A stretch of DNA of 43,963 nt from positions 1-43,963 of the forward strand of contig NZ_KE952838.1 in the NCBI RefSeq assembly GCF_000466385.1, given 5' to 3'. The notes under the pieces are model-generated. The model had not been told where the DNA came from, did not search any database, and was given only the letters and a program-made list of their open reading frames with translations. The first letter of the stretch is position 1. Each line of letters starts with the position of its first letter. This DNA is from Aneurinibacillus aneurinilyticus ATCC 12856 (GTDB lineage: Bacteria > Bacillota > Bacilli > Aneurinibacillales > Aneurinibacillaceae). Positions 22,406 to 32,001 of this stretch are shown piece after piece. The position numbers were made by a program, and so were the translations under genes.

Positions 22406-25132
22406 TTGGCAAAGAAAGATAACTTCTCTGTACGTTCATCTTTGCAAGTGGGCGACAAAAACTATGCCTACTATTCCCTTAAAGCTTTGGAAGATAAAGG
22501 ACTTGGTCCGATTTCTAAACTTCCTTTCTCCATTAAAGTTCTGCTTGAAGCGGCAGTACGTCAATTCGATGGCGTAGCAATTACGGAAGACCATGTGAAA
22601 AAAATTGCCACTTGGACGGAAGAGCGTGATCCGAATCAAGAAATTCCGTTTACACCTGCCCGTATCGTATTACAAGACTTCACCGGCGTACCGGCGGTTG
22701 TTGACCTTGCTGCTATGCGTCTGGCAATGAAAGAAATGGGCGGTAATCCTGAGCGCATCAACCCGCTCGTTCCGGTTGACCTCGTTATCGACCACTCTGT
22801 TATGGTAGATGACTTCGGTAACCCGAACGCCCTGCAAAATAATATGGACCTCGAATTCGAGCGCAATGCAGAACGTTATCGTTTCCTGCGTTGGGCACAG
22901 ACAGCGTTCAATAACTTCCGTGCCGTTCCTCCGGCAACTGGTATCGTTCACCAGGTAAACCTGGAGTACCTGGCATCTGTTGCGGCTACAAAAGAAGTAG
23001 ACGGTCAGCTTGAAGTATTCCCGGATTCCCTTGTTGGTACCGACTCTCACACTACCATGATTAACGGCTTGGGCGTTGTCGGCTGGGGTGTTGGCGGTAT
23101 CGAAGCGGAAGCAGGTATGCTTGGTCAACCTTTGTATTTCGTAACACCTGAAGTTGTCGGCTTTAAACTGACAGGTACACTGCCAGAAGGCGCAACAGCG
23201 ACTGACCTTGCACTAACAGTAACCAACATTCTCCGTAAGAAAGGCGTAGTTGGCAAATTTGTCGAATTCTATGGCCCTGGCCTGAGCAATATCAGCCTGG
23301 CGGACCGCGCAACTGTTGCTAACATGGCCCCTGAATACGGTGCAACAATCGGCTTCTTCCCGGTTGATGAAGAAACTCTGACCTTCCTGCGTGCAACAGG
23401 CCGTAGCGAAGAGCAAGTGGCACTTGTTAAAGCATACTACCAAGAACAAGGTATCTTCCGTACAGACGATACTCCGGACCCTGTGTTCTCTGAAACACTG
23501 GAACTCGACCTCGGCTCTATCGTTCCTACTCTCGCAGGTCCAAAACGTCCGCAAGACCGTATCGAACTGACTGCTATGAAGGAAGCATTCAACGATGCGC
23601 TGCGCACCCCGATCGATAAAGGCGGTTTCGGTCTTGATGATGCGCAAATCGGCAAAAAAGTTTCCGTTACACATAAAAACGGCAAAACATCTGAGTTTGG
23701 TACTGGTGCGGTTGTTATTGCAGCAATTACTAGCTGTACGAACACTTCCAACCCAAGCGTAATGCTGGGTGCGGGCCTTGTGGCAAAGAAAGCCGTTGAA
23801 AAAGGATTAGTAAAGCCTGAGTATGTAAAATCCAGCTTAACTCCAGGTTCCCGTGTTGTTGCACAATATCTGGAAAAGGCCAACTTATTAACATCGCTTG
23901 AGAAGCTTGGCTTCTATATCGCGGGCTATGGCTGTGCGACTTGTATCGGTAACAGCGGTCCACTGCCGGAAGAAGTGGGTAATGCGATCGCAGAAAACGA
24001 TTTAACGGTAACATCTGTTCTGTCCGGTAACCGGAACTTCGAAGGTCGTGTACATGCACAGGTGAAAGCAAACTACCTTGCTTCTCCTCCGCTTGTTGTC
24101 GCATATGCACTAGCAGGTACAGTAGATATCGATTTGACAACCGAACCAATCGGTACAGGCAAAGACGGTCAACCTGTATATCTGAAAGACATCTGGCCGA
24201 CGAACGAAGAAATCCGTGAAGCTATCAATGCAGCAGTGAAGCCGGAAATGTTCGAAGAAGAATACGGAAATGTATTTACAGCTAATCCGCGCTGGAACGA
24301 AATCGACTTCCCAGAAGGACAGCTGTATGAGTGGGATGCAAAATCCACTTATATCGCACATCCGCCATTCTTCTCCGGTCTCGGTGCCGAAGCTGGAAAA
24401 ATCGAAGAAATCATGGGTGCGAAGACTCTGGCTCTGCTTGGCGATTCCGTAACAACGGATCACATCTCACCTGCGGGTAACATCGCTCCTGCTAGCCCGG
24501 CTGGCGTATATCTGGCTGAGCATGGCGTAGAACGCAAAGACTTTAACTCTTATGGTTCTCGTCGTGGTAACCATGAAATTATGATGCGCGGTACATTTGC
24601 AAACATTCGTATCCGCAACAAAATGGCTCCAGGTACAGAAGGTGGAGTAACTACTTACCTACCAACTGGCGAAGTAATGCCAATCTACGATGCAGCCATG
24701 AAATATCAAGAATCCGGCACTCCGCTGGTCGTTATTGCCGGCAAAGAGTACGGTACAGGAAGCTCCCGTGACTGGGCTGCCAAAGGAACATTCCTTCTGG
24801 GCGTCAAAGCGGTTATCGCCGAGAGCTTCGAGCGTATTCACCGCAGCAATCTGGTAGGCATGGGCGTGCTGCCATTGCAATTCGCTGATGGTACCAGCGC
24901 TGACAGCCTGGGTATTACAGGTAATGAAACCTTTGATATCCCTGAGTTGAATGACAATATCAAACCAGGTCAAACAATTAAAGTAACAGCAACTCGCCAA
25001 GACGGCACAACATTCGAATTCGATGTATGCGTTCGTCTGGACAGTGCGGTTGACATTAAGTACTACCGCAATGGCGGTATCCTGCAAACTGTTCTGCGTC
25101 AAATCGCCGCGGAAGCAAAAGCAAGCGTATAA
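22406..25132 (+). CDS. acnA: Aconitate hydratase (aconitase)
   Basis: A 908-aa AcnA-type aconitase (B. subtilis CitB type, nearly equal length) that isomerises citrate and isocitrate in the TCA cycle and, in its iron-free form, can bind RNA. The [4Fe-4S] cysteines are C444 (SCTNTSNPS), C510 and C513 ([13 protein letters not shown]). Substrate and active-site stretches include [20 protein letters not shown] and the C-terminal [16 protein letters not shown]. The start is TTG at 22406, eight bases after AAGGAGG. Codon use is strongly biased, as in highly expressed genes. A strong terminator follows. Confidence 0.97.
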   Translation: MAKKDNFSVRSSLQVGDKNYAYYSLKALEDKGLGPISKLPFSIKVLLEAAVRQFDGVAITEDHVKKIATWTEERDPNQEIPFTPARIVLQDFTGVPAVVDLAAMRLAMKEMGGNPERINPLVPVDLVIDHSVMVDDFGNPNALQNNMDLEFERNAERYRFLRWAQTAFNNFRAVPPATGIVHQVNLEYLASVAATKEVDGQLEVFPDSLVGTDSHTTMINGLGVVGWGVGGIEAEAGMLGQPLYFVTPEVVGFKLTGTLPEGATATDLALTVTNILRKKGVVGKFVEFYGPGLSNISLADRATVANMAPEYGATIGFFPVDEETLTFLRATGRSEEQVALVKAYYQEQGIFRTDDTPDPVFSETLELDLGSIVPTLAGPKRPQDRIELTAMKEAFNDALRTPIDKGGFGLDDAQIGKKVSVTHKNGKTSEFGTGAVVIAAITSCTNTSNPSVMLGAGLVAKKAVEKGLVKPEYVKSSLTPGSRVVAQYLEKANLLTSLEKLGFYIAGYGCATCIGNSGPLPEEVGNAIAENDLTVTSVLSGNRNFEGRVHAQVKANYLASPPLVVAYALAGTVDIDLTTEPIGTGKDGQPVYLKDIWPTNEEIREAINAAVKPEMFEEEYGNVFTANPRWNEIDFPEGQLYEWDAKSTYIAHPPFFSGLGAEAGKIEEIMGAKTLALLGDSVTTDHISPAGNIAPASPAGVYLAEHGVERKDFNSYGSRRGNHEIMMRGTFANIRIRNKMAPGTEGGVTTYLPTGEVMPIYDAAMKYQESGTPLVVIAGKEYGTGSSRDWAAKGTFLLGVKAVIAESFERIHRSNLVGMGVLPLQFADGTSADSLGITGNETFDIPELNDNIKPGQTIKVTATRQDGTTFEFDVCVRLDSAVDIKYYRNGGILQTVLRQIAAEAKASV

Positions 25133-25137
25133 TCGAA

Positions 25138-25180
25138 CAAAAAAGGAGGGCTTCCTTATGGAAAAGCCCTCCTTTTTATT
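25138..25180 (+). terminator. Terminator after acnA
   Basis: A long stem (AAAAAGGAGGGCTT with AAGCCCTCCTTTTT, one bulge) with a short loop and a T-run, six bases after the acnA stop. Confidence 0.92.
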
Positions 25181-25280
25181 TTGCTGGAATTCTGCCTTGC
25201 TCTCTCGATTGGTCAGTCACATAAATAACAATCATACGGCTTCGCCTTAATGATAGTATTCCCCCAGAAGGAAATTTTAC

Positions 25281-25760
25281 TTACTCTTTATCGTCTAGCA
25301 TATTATCGATCTGGTTAAGCAGCTTACGAATCGATTCATCATCGAATTTTTTCCCCTGTTTAAACGCGTCAAGCATTTCCGAGATTTCCCTTCCTTTTGT
25401 ATCATCATCCAAATCCTTCGACAGGCCGGACGGATCAAACCACACATACGCATCCTTATCACTGCCGCGTAGATATGTTTTCGTCCACATCTCCGGATAC
25501 GTATAATCCTGCCCGTCCAGAACAATAGCAAGGACATCATCTGTATCGACCGGGAGGAGGTGATCGAATACTTCTTCAATTCCCCCTTCCATTAAATTGA
25601 GGTGATGCTGGACATACCGGACATAGTGCTCACCTGTAACAGTATCTTTCCATAACGCATAATGCTCGTGCTCTTCTTTGCGTAAAGGTCGGACTTCTTC
25701 CAGTCTCTTTTCCAATTCTTCATGCAAGACGATTTGCGAGTTCTTCAGAGATGTATCCAT
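25281..25760 (-). CDS. Hypothetical acidic protein, 159 aa
   Basis: I do not recognise this family. The protein is soluble and highly charged, with an N-terminal helix rich in E, K and R (ELEKRLEEVRPLRKEEHEHY), a mixed central part (MEGGIEEVFDHLLPVDTDDV, then DGQDYTYPEMWTKTYLRG) and an acidic helical C terminus ending LLNQIDNMLDDKE. ATG at 25760 is preferred because GGACGGAG lies about five bases upstream; an ATG 11 codons earlier lacks a site. It is divergent from the quinone oxidoreductase gene and convergent with acnA. No operon partner is seen. Confidence 0.7.
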   Translation of the reverse strand: MDTSLKNSQIVLHEELEKRLEEVRPLRKEEHEHYALWKDTVTGEHYVRYVQHHLNLMEGGIEEVFDHLLPVDTDDVLAIVLDGQDYTYPEMWTKTYLRGSDKDAYVWFDPSGLSKDLDDDTKGREISEMLDAFKQGKKFDDESIRKLLNQIDNMLDDKE

Positions 25761-25856
25761 TATTTCTCCGTCCTTTCCTTTATCTTCTCTCATACGATAT
25801 CATAAGTAATAGCAGGCTTGTCATTTGAAATACACTTTTTGCAAGGAGGAAATGGC

Positions 25857-26837
25857 ATGAAAGCTATACTCGTAGAAGAAAATACTCACCACCTATATAT
25901 TGGGGAAACAGACGAACCTATTATGGGTGATGATGAATTGCTTGTTCGTATTCAAACAACTGCCCTGAACCGTGCAGATCTTCTCCAGAAACGCGGTCTT
26001 TATCCCCCACCCAAGGGCGCATCTAACATCATGGGCCTTGAGATGGCAGGCATCGTCGAAAGAACGGGTAAACATACAACAGGCTTCAAACCCGGTGATC
26101 GCGTCTGCGCCCTTCTGCCAGGCGGTGGATATGCAGAGAAAGTGACCATTCCAGCTGATATGGCCATTCGGATTCCAGATCACTTTTCATTCATAGAAGC
26201 AGCGGCAATTCCGGAGGTATTCTTAACGGCATATTTGAACCTGTTCTGGCTCGGTGGCCTAAGAAAGGATCATACTGTACTTATTCATGCAGGTGCCAGC
26301 GGGGTAGGCACAGCTGCCATCCAGCTGGTACGGGAAGCGGGAGGCACATCGATTGTAACAGCCGGAAGTGACGAGAAACGTAGAACATGCCTGAATTTAG
26401 GGGCCAGCCTGGCTATCGACTATAAGGAGGGCCCATTTGAACCGAAAGTCAAGGAAGCGACTAATGGACAAGGTGTAAACATCATTCTTGATTTTATCGG
26501 TGCCGCATACTGGGAACAAAACCTTTCCTGCCTGGCTATGGATGGAAGACTTATTATTATCGGTACAATGGGCGGCAGCAAAGCCCCTGAGCTTAATCTA
26601 GGTCAGCTTCTGAGCCGACGGCTACAAGTTATCGGTACAGCATTACGTTCTCGTTCCGTGAAAGATAAGATTGCACTAACGAAAGAATTTGTCAAGTTCG
26701 CTATGCCACGCTTTGCAGACGGACGACTGAAGCCAATCATTGATTCTGTATGGGATTTAGAACAAGTACAAGAGGCTCATACCTATATGGAAAATAACAA
26801 AAACACAGGGAAAATCATACTGCAAATTCAAAAATAG
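25857..26837 (+). CDS. NAD(P)H-quinone oxidoreductase, PIG3/zeta-crystallin type
   Basis: A 326-aa zinc-free member of the medium-chain dehydrogenase superfamily. The N terminus has the PIG3-type block TALNRADLLQKRGLYPPPKG followed by MGLEMAGIVERTG. The nucleotide-binding motif is HAGASGVGTAAIQLV at about 145-160, followed by the GSDEKRR loop that suggests NADPH preference. The C terminus IDSVWDLEQVQEAHTYMENN is typical. Such enzymes reduce quinones or act on reactive carbonyls. ATG at 25857 follows AAGGAGG by seven bases; an in-frame upstream ATG has no site. Confidence 0.9.
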   Translation: MKAILVEENTHHLYIGETDEPIMGDDELLVRIQTTALNRADLLQKRGLYPPPKGASNIMGLEMAGIVERTGKHTTGFKPGDRVCALLPGGGYAEKVTIPADMAIRIPDHFSFIEAAAIPEVFLTAYLNLFWLGGLRKDHTVLIHAGASGVGTAAIQLVREAGGTSIVTAGSDEKRRTCLNLGASLAIDYKEGPFEPKVKEATNGQGVNIILDFIGAAYWEQNLSCLAMDGRLIIIGTMGGSKAPELNLGQLLSRRLQVIGTALRSRSVKDKIALTKEFVKFAMPRFADGRLKPIIDSVWDLEQVQEAHTYMENNKNTGKIILQIQK

Positions 26838-26930
26838 TTTCTCCCCTGAGGCTGACCCAGAAGGTTATTTAGCCTCAAACAAGATACAATATATAGGTTT
26901 CTTACTGTTTCCCATGCGTATATGCGGTAT

Positions 26931-26965
26931 CGAAGAAGGGTGTCCCATCACTTTTGGGACACCTT
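26931..26965 (+). terminator. Hairpin after the quinone oxidoreductase gene
   Basis: GGTGTCCC (26939-26946) pairs with GGGACACC (26955-26962), with extra pairing of the flanking CGAAG and TTCG. The tail is only moderately T-rich, so it may be a weak terminator. The rest of 26838-27108 is AT-rich, with no gene. Confidence 0.55.
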
Positions 26966-27117
26966 CGGGTTGAGTTTATAAAACAAACTAAAAAACTGTA
27001 TAAAAAGAATTTTGTCGTATATTCATTCAAACCATTTCTTTTATCCTAAAAAAAAGATATACTATTACCAGTCCCAAAGACATTTATTTTATAAAAAATG
27101 GGGAAACGGTGATAAGT

Positions 27118-27570
27118 GTGCGTCATTTCAACCGAAGAAAGGAAGAAAGACAACGATTCGAAATCCCTCTTTGTACTGAATTAACGATTAGCTCTATCAA
27201 CCAAAAGACTGTTTCTTCCGGCAGGATAGAAATTTGCGTCAAGGACGTGTCGATTCATGGATTGCGCTTCGCCTCTTCTCTCCGCTTTCCAGTAAGCGAA
27301 AACCTCTTGTTAAAATTTCAGACCAGAATTATGGATAATCTTATTACTTTGACAGGAAAAATTGTTTGGCGTACCTCTTCTCCATTAAAGCCTTTCACTT
27401 ATGAATATGGCGTCCAGCTTCTTCATGATGAATTTACTCATTCATTATTCACTAAATTGTATAACGATATGGGTATATGGCTCAAAAAAATACCTTTTGT
27501 TCCCGGATGCCGCTTCTGTAATACAGAAAGTTGTCCTCTATATCCTATACATAAACAGAGAACCAAATAA
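27118..27570 (+). CDS. PilZ-domain protein (second paralog)
   Basis: A 150-aa PilZ protein, paralogous over its whole length to the one at 1646-2089 and ending in the same motif (IPFVPGCRF against TPLVGGCRF). The D/NxSxxG motif is kept as DVSIHG. In the first motif the second arginine aligns with glutamate (RQRFEIP against RQFFRLP), although other arginines (RRKEER) lie just upstream, so cyclic-di-GMP binding may differ. The tail carries an extra CNTESC pair. GTG at 27118 is preferred because AAACGGTGA lies six bases before it; a GTG at 27109 overlaps that site. It is monocistronic with a terminator. Confidence 0.8.
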   Translation: MRHFNRRKEERQRFEIPLCTELTISSINQKTVSSGRIEICVKDVSIHGLRFASSLRFPVSENLLLKFQTRIMDNLITLTGKIVWRTSSPLKPFTYEYGVQLLHDEFTHSLFTKLYNDMGIWLKKIPFVPGCRFCNTESCPLYPIHKQRTK

Positions 27571-27571
27571 G

Positions 27572-27606
27572 AAACGCCTCGTTCTAAAGAAGCGAAGCGT
27601 TTTTCT
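27572..27606. terminator. Terminator between the second PilZ gene and the malic enzyme gene
   Basis: AAACGC / GCGTTT arms with partial inner pairing and a T-run on the plus strand. It sits between the converging stops at 27570 and 27618. Confidence 0.7.
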
Positions 27607-27617
27607 GTAATTGTTTA

Positions 27618-29057
27618 TCAGTCTACGATTTCCTTCTTACGTTTGTCACGTGGCACTTTACGGGCAACACCGGTTTTGATTGCCGCATCAACAACAGCAT
27701 CCCGTACATTCTTCACAACCCGATCATTGAAGACACTCGGAATTATGTACTGTTCATTCAGTTCTTCCTCACTAATAATGGAAGCAATAGCGTGTGCTGC
27801 AGCGACTTTCATCTCTTCATTAATATCCGTCGCACGACAATCGAACGCACCGCGGAAAATACCCGGGAAGCATAGCACGTTATTAATCTGGTTTGGATAA
27901 TCTGAACGGCCGGTAGCAAGAACACGCACGACATCAGCCGCCTCTTCCGGATCAATTTCCGGATTCGGGTTAGCCATAGCGAATACGATCGGCTCCTTTG
28001 CCATCGATTTCACCATTTCTTTGGATAGAATATTACCGCGTGATACGCCAATAAATACATCAGCATCTACTAGAGCATCCTTTAATTCACCCTGAATATT
28101 ATTAGGGTTGGTAATGTTCGCAATTTCTTCCCACATCGGGTTTTCATACGTATCAGAACGAGACAGTATACCATCGCGATCTACACCAATGACCTGTTTG
28201 GCGCCGGCACTCAACAGGATTTTGGTGCAGGATATACCTGCGGCACCCATGCCGGTTACAACAATTTTGCTGTCTTTAATATCCTTGCCGACAATTTTCA
28301 GCGCATTCAACAAACCCGCCAGAATAACGACCGCTGTACCATGCTGATCGTCATGGAATACCGGAATATCTAAACGCTCGCGTAGCGCTTTTTCAATTTC
28401 AAAGCAACGCGGAGCCGAGATATCTTCCAGATTAATGCCGCCAAACGCAGGTGCCATACGCACAATCGTTTCGATAATTTCTTCCGTATCCTTCGTATCC
28501 AGACATATCGGAAACCCATCTACCTTTGCTAACTGCTTAAACAACATCGCTTTTCCTTCCATAACTGGCATCGCCGCATACGGACCGATATCACCGAGAC
28601 CGAGCACTGCCGTACCATCGCTTACGATAGCAACTGTATTTCGTTTAATGGTCAGCTTGTATGCTTTAGACTGGTCCTTCGCAATCGCTTCACATACGTT
28701 AGCTACACCCGGTGTGTAGACACGGGACAAATCTTCCCGGTTTTGAATCGGGCGCTTGGCGCGCACTTCGATTTTTCCTCCGATATGACTCAGGAAGGTG
28801 CGGTCTGATACCGTAATAATTTCTGCACCCTCTAACGCCTCGATGTTGTTGATTACCTCATCAATTTGTGGTCTGCTTTTTGTATTGATTGTATAATCAC
28901 GTACCGTAGCTTCATGGGATGACTGTACAACGTCCATTGCTACGATATCACCGTTCGCTTTACCTACCGCTGTCGCTATATCAACAAAATTTACTTTGTG
29001 TACGTCTAATTCCAGACGCAAAACGATACTTGTCCCTAAAGATGTAAATGGCTTCAT
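27618..29057 (-). CDS. NAD(P)-dependent malic enzyme with N-terminal ACT domain
   Basis: A 479-aa enzyme that oxidatively decarboxylates malate to pyruvate. Residues about 10-90 form an ACT domain (SIVLRLELDVHKVNFVDIAT), expected to bind a small regulatory ligand. The catalytic part shows VYTPGVANVCEAIAKD, the lysine region LTIKRNTVAIVSDGTAVLGL, the metal-binding INLEDISAPRCFEIE and PVFHDDQHGTA, and a Rossmann motif VVTGMGAAGISC. The ACT domain makes it longer than the 410-aa B. subtilis YtsJ. GGAGGAGACT directly precedes the ATG. It connects TCA intermediates to pyruvate but is not in an operon with acnA. Confidence 0.94.
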   Translation of the reverse strand: MKPFTSLGTSIVLRLELDVHKVNFVDIATAVGKANGDIVAMDVVQSSHEATVRDYTINTKSRPQIDEVINNIEALEGAEIITVSDRTFLSHIGGKIEVRAKRPIQNREDLSRVYTPGVANVCEAIAKDQSKAYKLTIKRNTVAIVSDGTAVLGLGDIGPYAAMPVMEGKAMLFKQLAKVDGFPICLDTKDTEEIIETIVRMAPAFGGINLEDISAPRCFEIEKALRERLDIPVFHDDQHGTAVVILAGLLNALKIVGKDIKDSKIVVTGMGAAGISCTKILLSAGAKQVIGVDRDGILSRSDTYENPMWEEIANITNPNNIQGELKDALVDADVFIGVSRGNILSKEMVKSMAKEPIVFAMANPNPEIDPEEAADVVRVLATGRSDYPNQINNVLCFPGIFRGAFDCRATDINEEMKVAAAHAIASIISEEELNEQYIIPSVFNDRVVKNVRDAVVDAAIKTGVARKVPRDKRKKEIVD

Positions 29058-29243
29058 AGTCTCCTCCTTTTTCCTGAAAACCTCTGTAAAAGCATCAGAA
29101 TCGTAGACATATGTACAACTTTTTATTTTAACTGTAATAATAGAAAAAAGTGAAGCCCTAGCAGCCCTTTTGTAAAATTTCCCATCTTATCTTATAAGCA
29201 AAGACGGATAATTTATTGCAATACCACAACAAAATGCTTTTCG

Positions 29244-29456
29244 CTACCTTATATCTCCATGATCATTAATCGGATTCATACCGGCTTCTTCCGCTTCTTT
29301 TGCGAGTGAGTGTAGGCTATCTATAATGGAAGTCAAACGAACAACATGCTGTTGTACCTGACCGGGAGATTGTGCCTTTTCTTTCATACTTGTAGCGCAT
29401 TCCACTAATTGGTCAGCGAGCCTATGTGTAAGTGTAATATCAAACGGTTGATGCAT
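29244..29456 (-). CDS. Small hypothetical helical protein, 70 aa
   Basis: I do not recognise this family. The protein is short, soluble and helical, with amphipathic stretches ([20 protein letters not shown], then [20 protein letters not shown]) and a polar end [13 protein letters not shown] at 29456 follows GAGGTGA by five bases; the GTG at 29465 lies inside that site. It is monocistronic as far as visible, with its start about 60 bases left of the repeat element at 29515. Confidence 0.65.
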   Translation of the reverse strand: MHQPFDITLTHRLADQLVECATSMKEKAQSPGQVQQHVVRLTSIIDSLHSLAKEAEEAGMNPINDHGDIR

Positions 29457-29514
29457 CTTCTTCACCTCATAATGATGTTTTTTATAGTATGGGAGAAATA
29501 ATCAAAAGCATACT

Positions 29515-29694
29515 ATCACGCCTGTTGATTATCCATAAGGTGGAAGAAAGAAGGTGCACGCGTCGGCGTGTTCCCTCGTCTTTCTCACGAGGAAGAGACA
29601 CGGCCGCTTCCGTGAGGGAGACGAACCGACGCCCGTTTGGGGCACAGTGTGGTGGCGATCTCCTCTGGATTATACTGGATAATCAACACCCTTG
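29515..29694 (+). repeat. 180-bp palindromic MITE-like element (complete copy)
   Basis: The ends carry inverted repeats TGTTGATTATCCA (left, 29523-29535) and TGGATAATCAACA (right, 29676-29688). The interior is GC-rich and highly foldable, for example CTCACGAGGAAG with CTTCCGTGAG and CGTCGG with CCGACG, and holds no gene. The left 30 bases recur exactly, inverted, at window bases 1-30, and the right 32 bases recur inverted at 43923-43954 (30 of 32). All three copies lie between genes. This one lies just upstream of the dapH promoter. No transposase is present, so it would depend on one elsewhere or be a non-mobile palindromic repeat. Confidence 0.85.
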
Positions 29695-29761
29695 GCATAC
29701 TATGACTACATCCAGACGCAGAGCTTTTTTCCTTTACCCGTTTAACTCCCTAAAACAAGAT

Positions 29762-29769
29762 GTTATAAT
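29762..29769 (+). promoter_or_regulatory. Extended -10 promoter of dapH
   Basis: A TG motif one base before a perfect TATAAT (29764-29769), an extended -10 element. The -35 region (TTTAAC, 17 bases upstream) is weak. Transcription should start near 29776. Confidence 0.6.
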
Positions 29770-29771
29770 GG

Positions 29772-29804
29772 AATGCAATGAGGAGATGACACTCCCATTG
29801 CATT
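29772..29804 (+). promoter_or_regulatory. Hairpin at the 5' end of the dapH transcript
   Basis: AATGCAAT (29772-29779) pairs with ATTGCATT (29797-29804), and GGAG pairs with CTCC inside with a 6-base loop. It begins almost at the predicted transcription start and is not followed by a T-run, so it is not an obvious terminator. It could protect the mRNA 5' end or be an operator. Confidence 0.45.
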
Positions 29805-29845
29805 TTGGATGCATGGAAACAGGTAGGAAAGGAGATAAAGGATTC

Positions 29846-30556
29846 ATGAAAGAAATGAACGCACAAGAAATTATCGAATTTATCCAAAAAAGCGAGAAAA
29901 AGACACCGGTTAAAGTACATATTAAGGGAGATATTGAGGGCATCGATTTTGGAGCCAATACCAAATCGTTTATTACAGGAAATGTAGGGGTACTGTTCGG
30001 TGATTGGAAAGAAATTCAGGCTGCCCTTGAAGAAAATAAATCAAAAGTCGAAGATTATGTGGTAGAGAATGACCGTCGCAACTCTGCTATTCCGCTGCTG
30101 GACATGAAAAACATCCAGGCACGCATCGAGCCAGGTGCTATTATCCGCGACCAGGTCGAAATCGGTAACAACGCCGTAATTATGATGGGTGCATCCATTA
30201 ATATTGGAGCAGTTATCGGCGAAGGTACAATGATCGACATGAATGTAGTCGTAGGCGGTCGCGGCACAATCGGAAAAAACTGCCATATCGGTGCAGGCTC
30301 GGTTATCGCAGGTGTTATCGAACCGCCTTCTGCACAGCCAGTTATCATCGAAGATGATGTAGTGGTTGGTGCGAATGCGGTCATCCTAGAAGGCGTGCGC
30401 GTGGGCAAAGGCTCTGTTGTCGCTGCCGGCGCAGTAGTCATTGAAGATGTTCCGTCGAACAGCGTAGTGGCGGGAACGCCTGCTCGCGTTATCAAAACAA
30501 TCGACGAGAAAACAAAGTCCAAAACGGAAATCAAGCAAGAACTTCGTCAGCTGTAA
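29846..30556 (+). CDS. dapH: Tetrahydrodipicolinate N-acetyltransferase
   Basis: A 236-aa enzyme of the left-handed beta-helix acetyltransferase family, the same length as B. subtilis DapH. It acetylates tetrahydrodipicolinate in the route to meso-diaminopimelate and lysine. The N-terminal domain ([20 protein letters not shown]) is characteristic, and hexapeptide repeats run from about residue 90 ([20 protein letters not shown] through [20 protein letters not shown]). ATG at 29846 lies after the purine-rich AAAGGAGATAAAGG. An in-frame extension back to 29489 would run through the repeat element and is not real. The next gene, ykuR, acts later in the same pathway. Confidence 0.95.
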   Translation: MKEMNAQEIIEFIQKSEKKTPVKVHIKGDIEGIDFGANTKSFITGNVGVLFGDWKEIQAALEENKSKVEDYVVENDRRNSAIPLLDMKNIQARIEPGAIIRDQVEIGNNAVIMMGASINIGAVIGEGTMIDMNVVVGGRGTIGKNCHIGAGSVIAGVIEPPSAQPVIIEDDVVVGANAVILEGVRVGKGSVVAAGAVVIEDVPSNSVVAGTPARVIKTIDEKTKSKTEIKQELRQL

Positions 30557-30565
30557 TGACAGCAC

Positions 30566-30618
30566 AAAACCGGCGCTCGGCCAGGACAAACATCGGCCGT
30601 CTTCAGCGCCGTTTTTTC
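30566..30618 (+). terminator. Terminator between dapH and ykuR
   Basis: CGGCGCT / AGCGCCG, with an inner CGGCC / GGCCG, is followed by a run of six T. It suggests that much of the dapH transcription ends before ykuR. Confidence 0.8.
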
Positions 30619-30700
30619 TTAATAAATACCCGTATGTTTTGTCAATTAATGAGCAACAATGCCCGCAATTTTTTCTTATATAGATGAGAGGTGAAGATTC

Positions 30701-31831
30701 ATGCGTATAAACGCAAAGCCATTTGTTGAAATCCGGCGGGAGCTTCATAAAATTCCTGAACCCGGATTCGCTGAATTCAAGACACAACGCTTTCTGCTAG
30801 ATTATCTAGCAACATTGCCACAGGAACGGATAAAAATCAAAACATGGCGAACCGGTATACTGGTGAAAATAAAAGGCTCAAATCCGAGCAAGCGCCTAGG
30901 ATACCGTGCTGACATGGATGGACTTCCTATATCAGAAGAAACTTCCTATGAGTTCCGCTCAACCCATCCTGGTTTTATGCATGCCTGCGGTCATGACATG
31001 CATATGGCAATCGGTCTTGGCGTGCTAACCTACTTCGCCCATAATCAAGTAAAAGATGACTTGATTTTCATTTTTCAGCCTGCGGAAGAAGGACCGGGCG
31101 GTGCACAGCCGTTGCTTGCAAGCGAAGAATTCCAGGAATGGCGTCCGGATGCGATATTTGCCTTGCATATTGCACCGGAATATCCAGTTGGCACGGTCGC
31201 ACTGAAGCCGGGCATTCTCTTTGCCAATACATCGGAGTTGTTTATTGATCTCATCGGCAAAGGAGGCCATGCCGCTTTCCCCCATACGGCAAACGATATG
31301 GTTATCGCGGCAGCTCATCTAGCGACACAGCTACAAAGCATCGTCTCGCGCAATATCGATCCACTTGATTCAGCAGTAATCACTATCGGTAAAATTGAAG
31401 GTGGTACCAAACAGAACATTATCGCTGAAAAAGCACGACTAGAAGGAACCATCCGTACGCTATCCATGGAATCAATGCAAAAAATCAAATCACGCATCGA
31501 AGCATTAGTCCGGGGTACAGAGGCCGGTTTTGAATGCAACGCGACTATTGATTACGGTTCCAATTACTGTCAGGTATATAATAATGAAGACCTGACCCGC
31601 GAGTTTATGAATTGGGTACAGGAACATAATACTGTCACCCTCATTGAGTGCAAGACAGCGATGACAGGCGAAGATTTTGGTTATTTCTTATCGGAAATTC
31701 CAGGCTTTCTATTCTGGCTTGGAGTCAATACACCGTATGGACTTCACCATGCTAAAATTGAACCGAATGAAGAGGCAATCGAGGTAGCGATTCAGGTACT
31801 TACGCAGTATCTTACATGGAAAACTTCATAA
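30701..31831 (+). CDS. ykuR: N-acetyldiaminopimelate deacetylase
   Basis: A 376-aa M20-family deacetylase of the B. subtilis YkuR type, which removes the acetyl group from N-acetyl-LL-diaminopimelate. The metal site is seen in [15 protein letters not shown] (Cys/His/Asp), [12 protein letters not shown] (catalytic Glu), [13 protein letters not shown] and the late histidine in [14 protein letters not shown]. The start [20 protein letters not shown] is typical. The site GAGAGGTGAAG lies just before the ATG. It is separated from dapH by a terminator and 144 bases, so expression may not be strictly joint. Confidence 0.92.
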   Translation: MRINAKPFVEIRRELHKIPEPGFAEFKTQRFLLDYLATLPQERIKIKTWRTGILVKIKGSNPSKRLGYRADMDGLPISEETSYEFRSTHPGFMHACGHDMHMAIGLGVLTYFAHNQVKDDLIFIFQPAEEGPGGAQPLLASEEFQEWRPDAIFALHIAPEYPVGTVALKPGILFANTSELFIDLIGKGGHAAFPHTANDMVIAAAHLATQLQSIVSRNIDPLDSAVITIGKIEGGTKQNIIAEKARLEGTIRTLSMESMQKIKSRIEALVRGTEAGFECNATIDYGSNYCQVYNNEDLTREFMNWVQEHNTVTLIECKTAMTGEDFGYFLSEIPGFLFWLGVNTPYGLHHAKIEPNEEAIEVAIQVLTQYLTWKTS

Positions 31832-31951
31832 GCTTGATATTCGCATAAAAATAGCTTGCTGGCTTTTCTTCTCACTTGGATGATACTACAAATCAAGGAA
31901 CTATCCAATCTGAAGCTTTCAATATTTTAGTACGTGGTGCTAATACTTTGT

Positions 31952-31959
31952 GTTATAAT
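31952..31959 (+). promoter_or_regulatory. Extended -10 promoter of the nitroreductase gene
   Basis: A TG motif one base before a perfect TATAAT (31954-31959), about 42 bases before the start. No good -35 box is seen. Confidence 0.55.
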
Positions 31960-32001
31960 GATGCTGATTGTATAGTATTCGAAAAGCAGGTGACATTGTA
32001 T

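Noticed and set aside
22670-25102. Several long antisense frames within acnA and other strongly coding genes
   Set aside because: They mirror codon bias on the other strand, lack ribosome binding sites and resemble no protein family.
29489-29845. In-frame upstream extension of dapH
   Set aside because: It runs through the repeat element and the dapH promoter, and the homologous protein begins at 29846 with a proper ribosome binding site.
31876-32001. In-frame upstream extension of the nitroreductase gene
   Set aside because: It contains the extended -10 promoter, has no site, and family members begin near the HYPDFKEIILGRRS segment.
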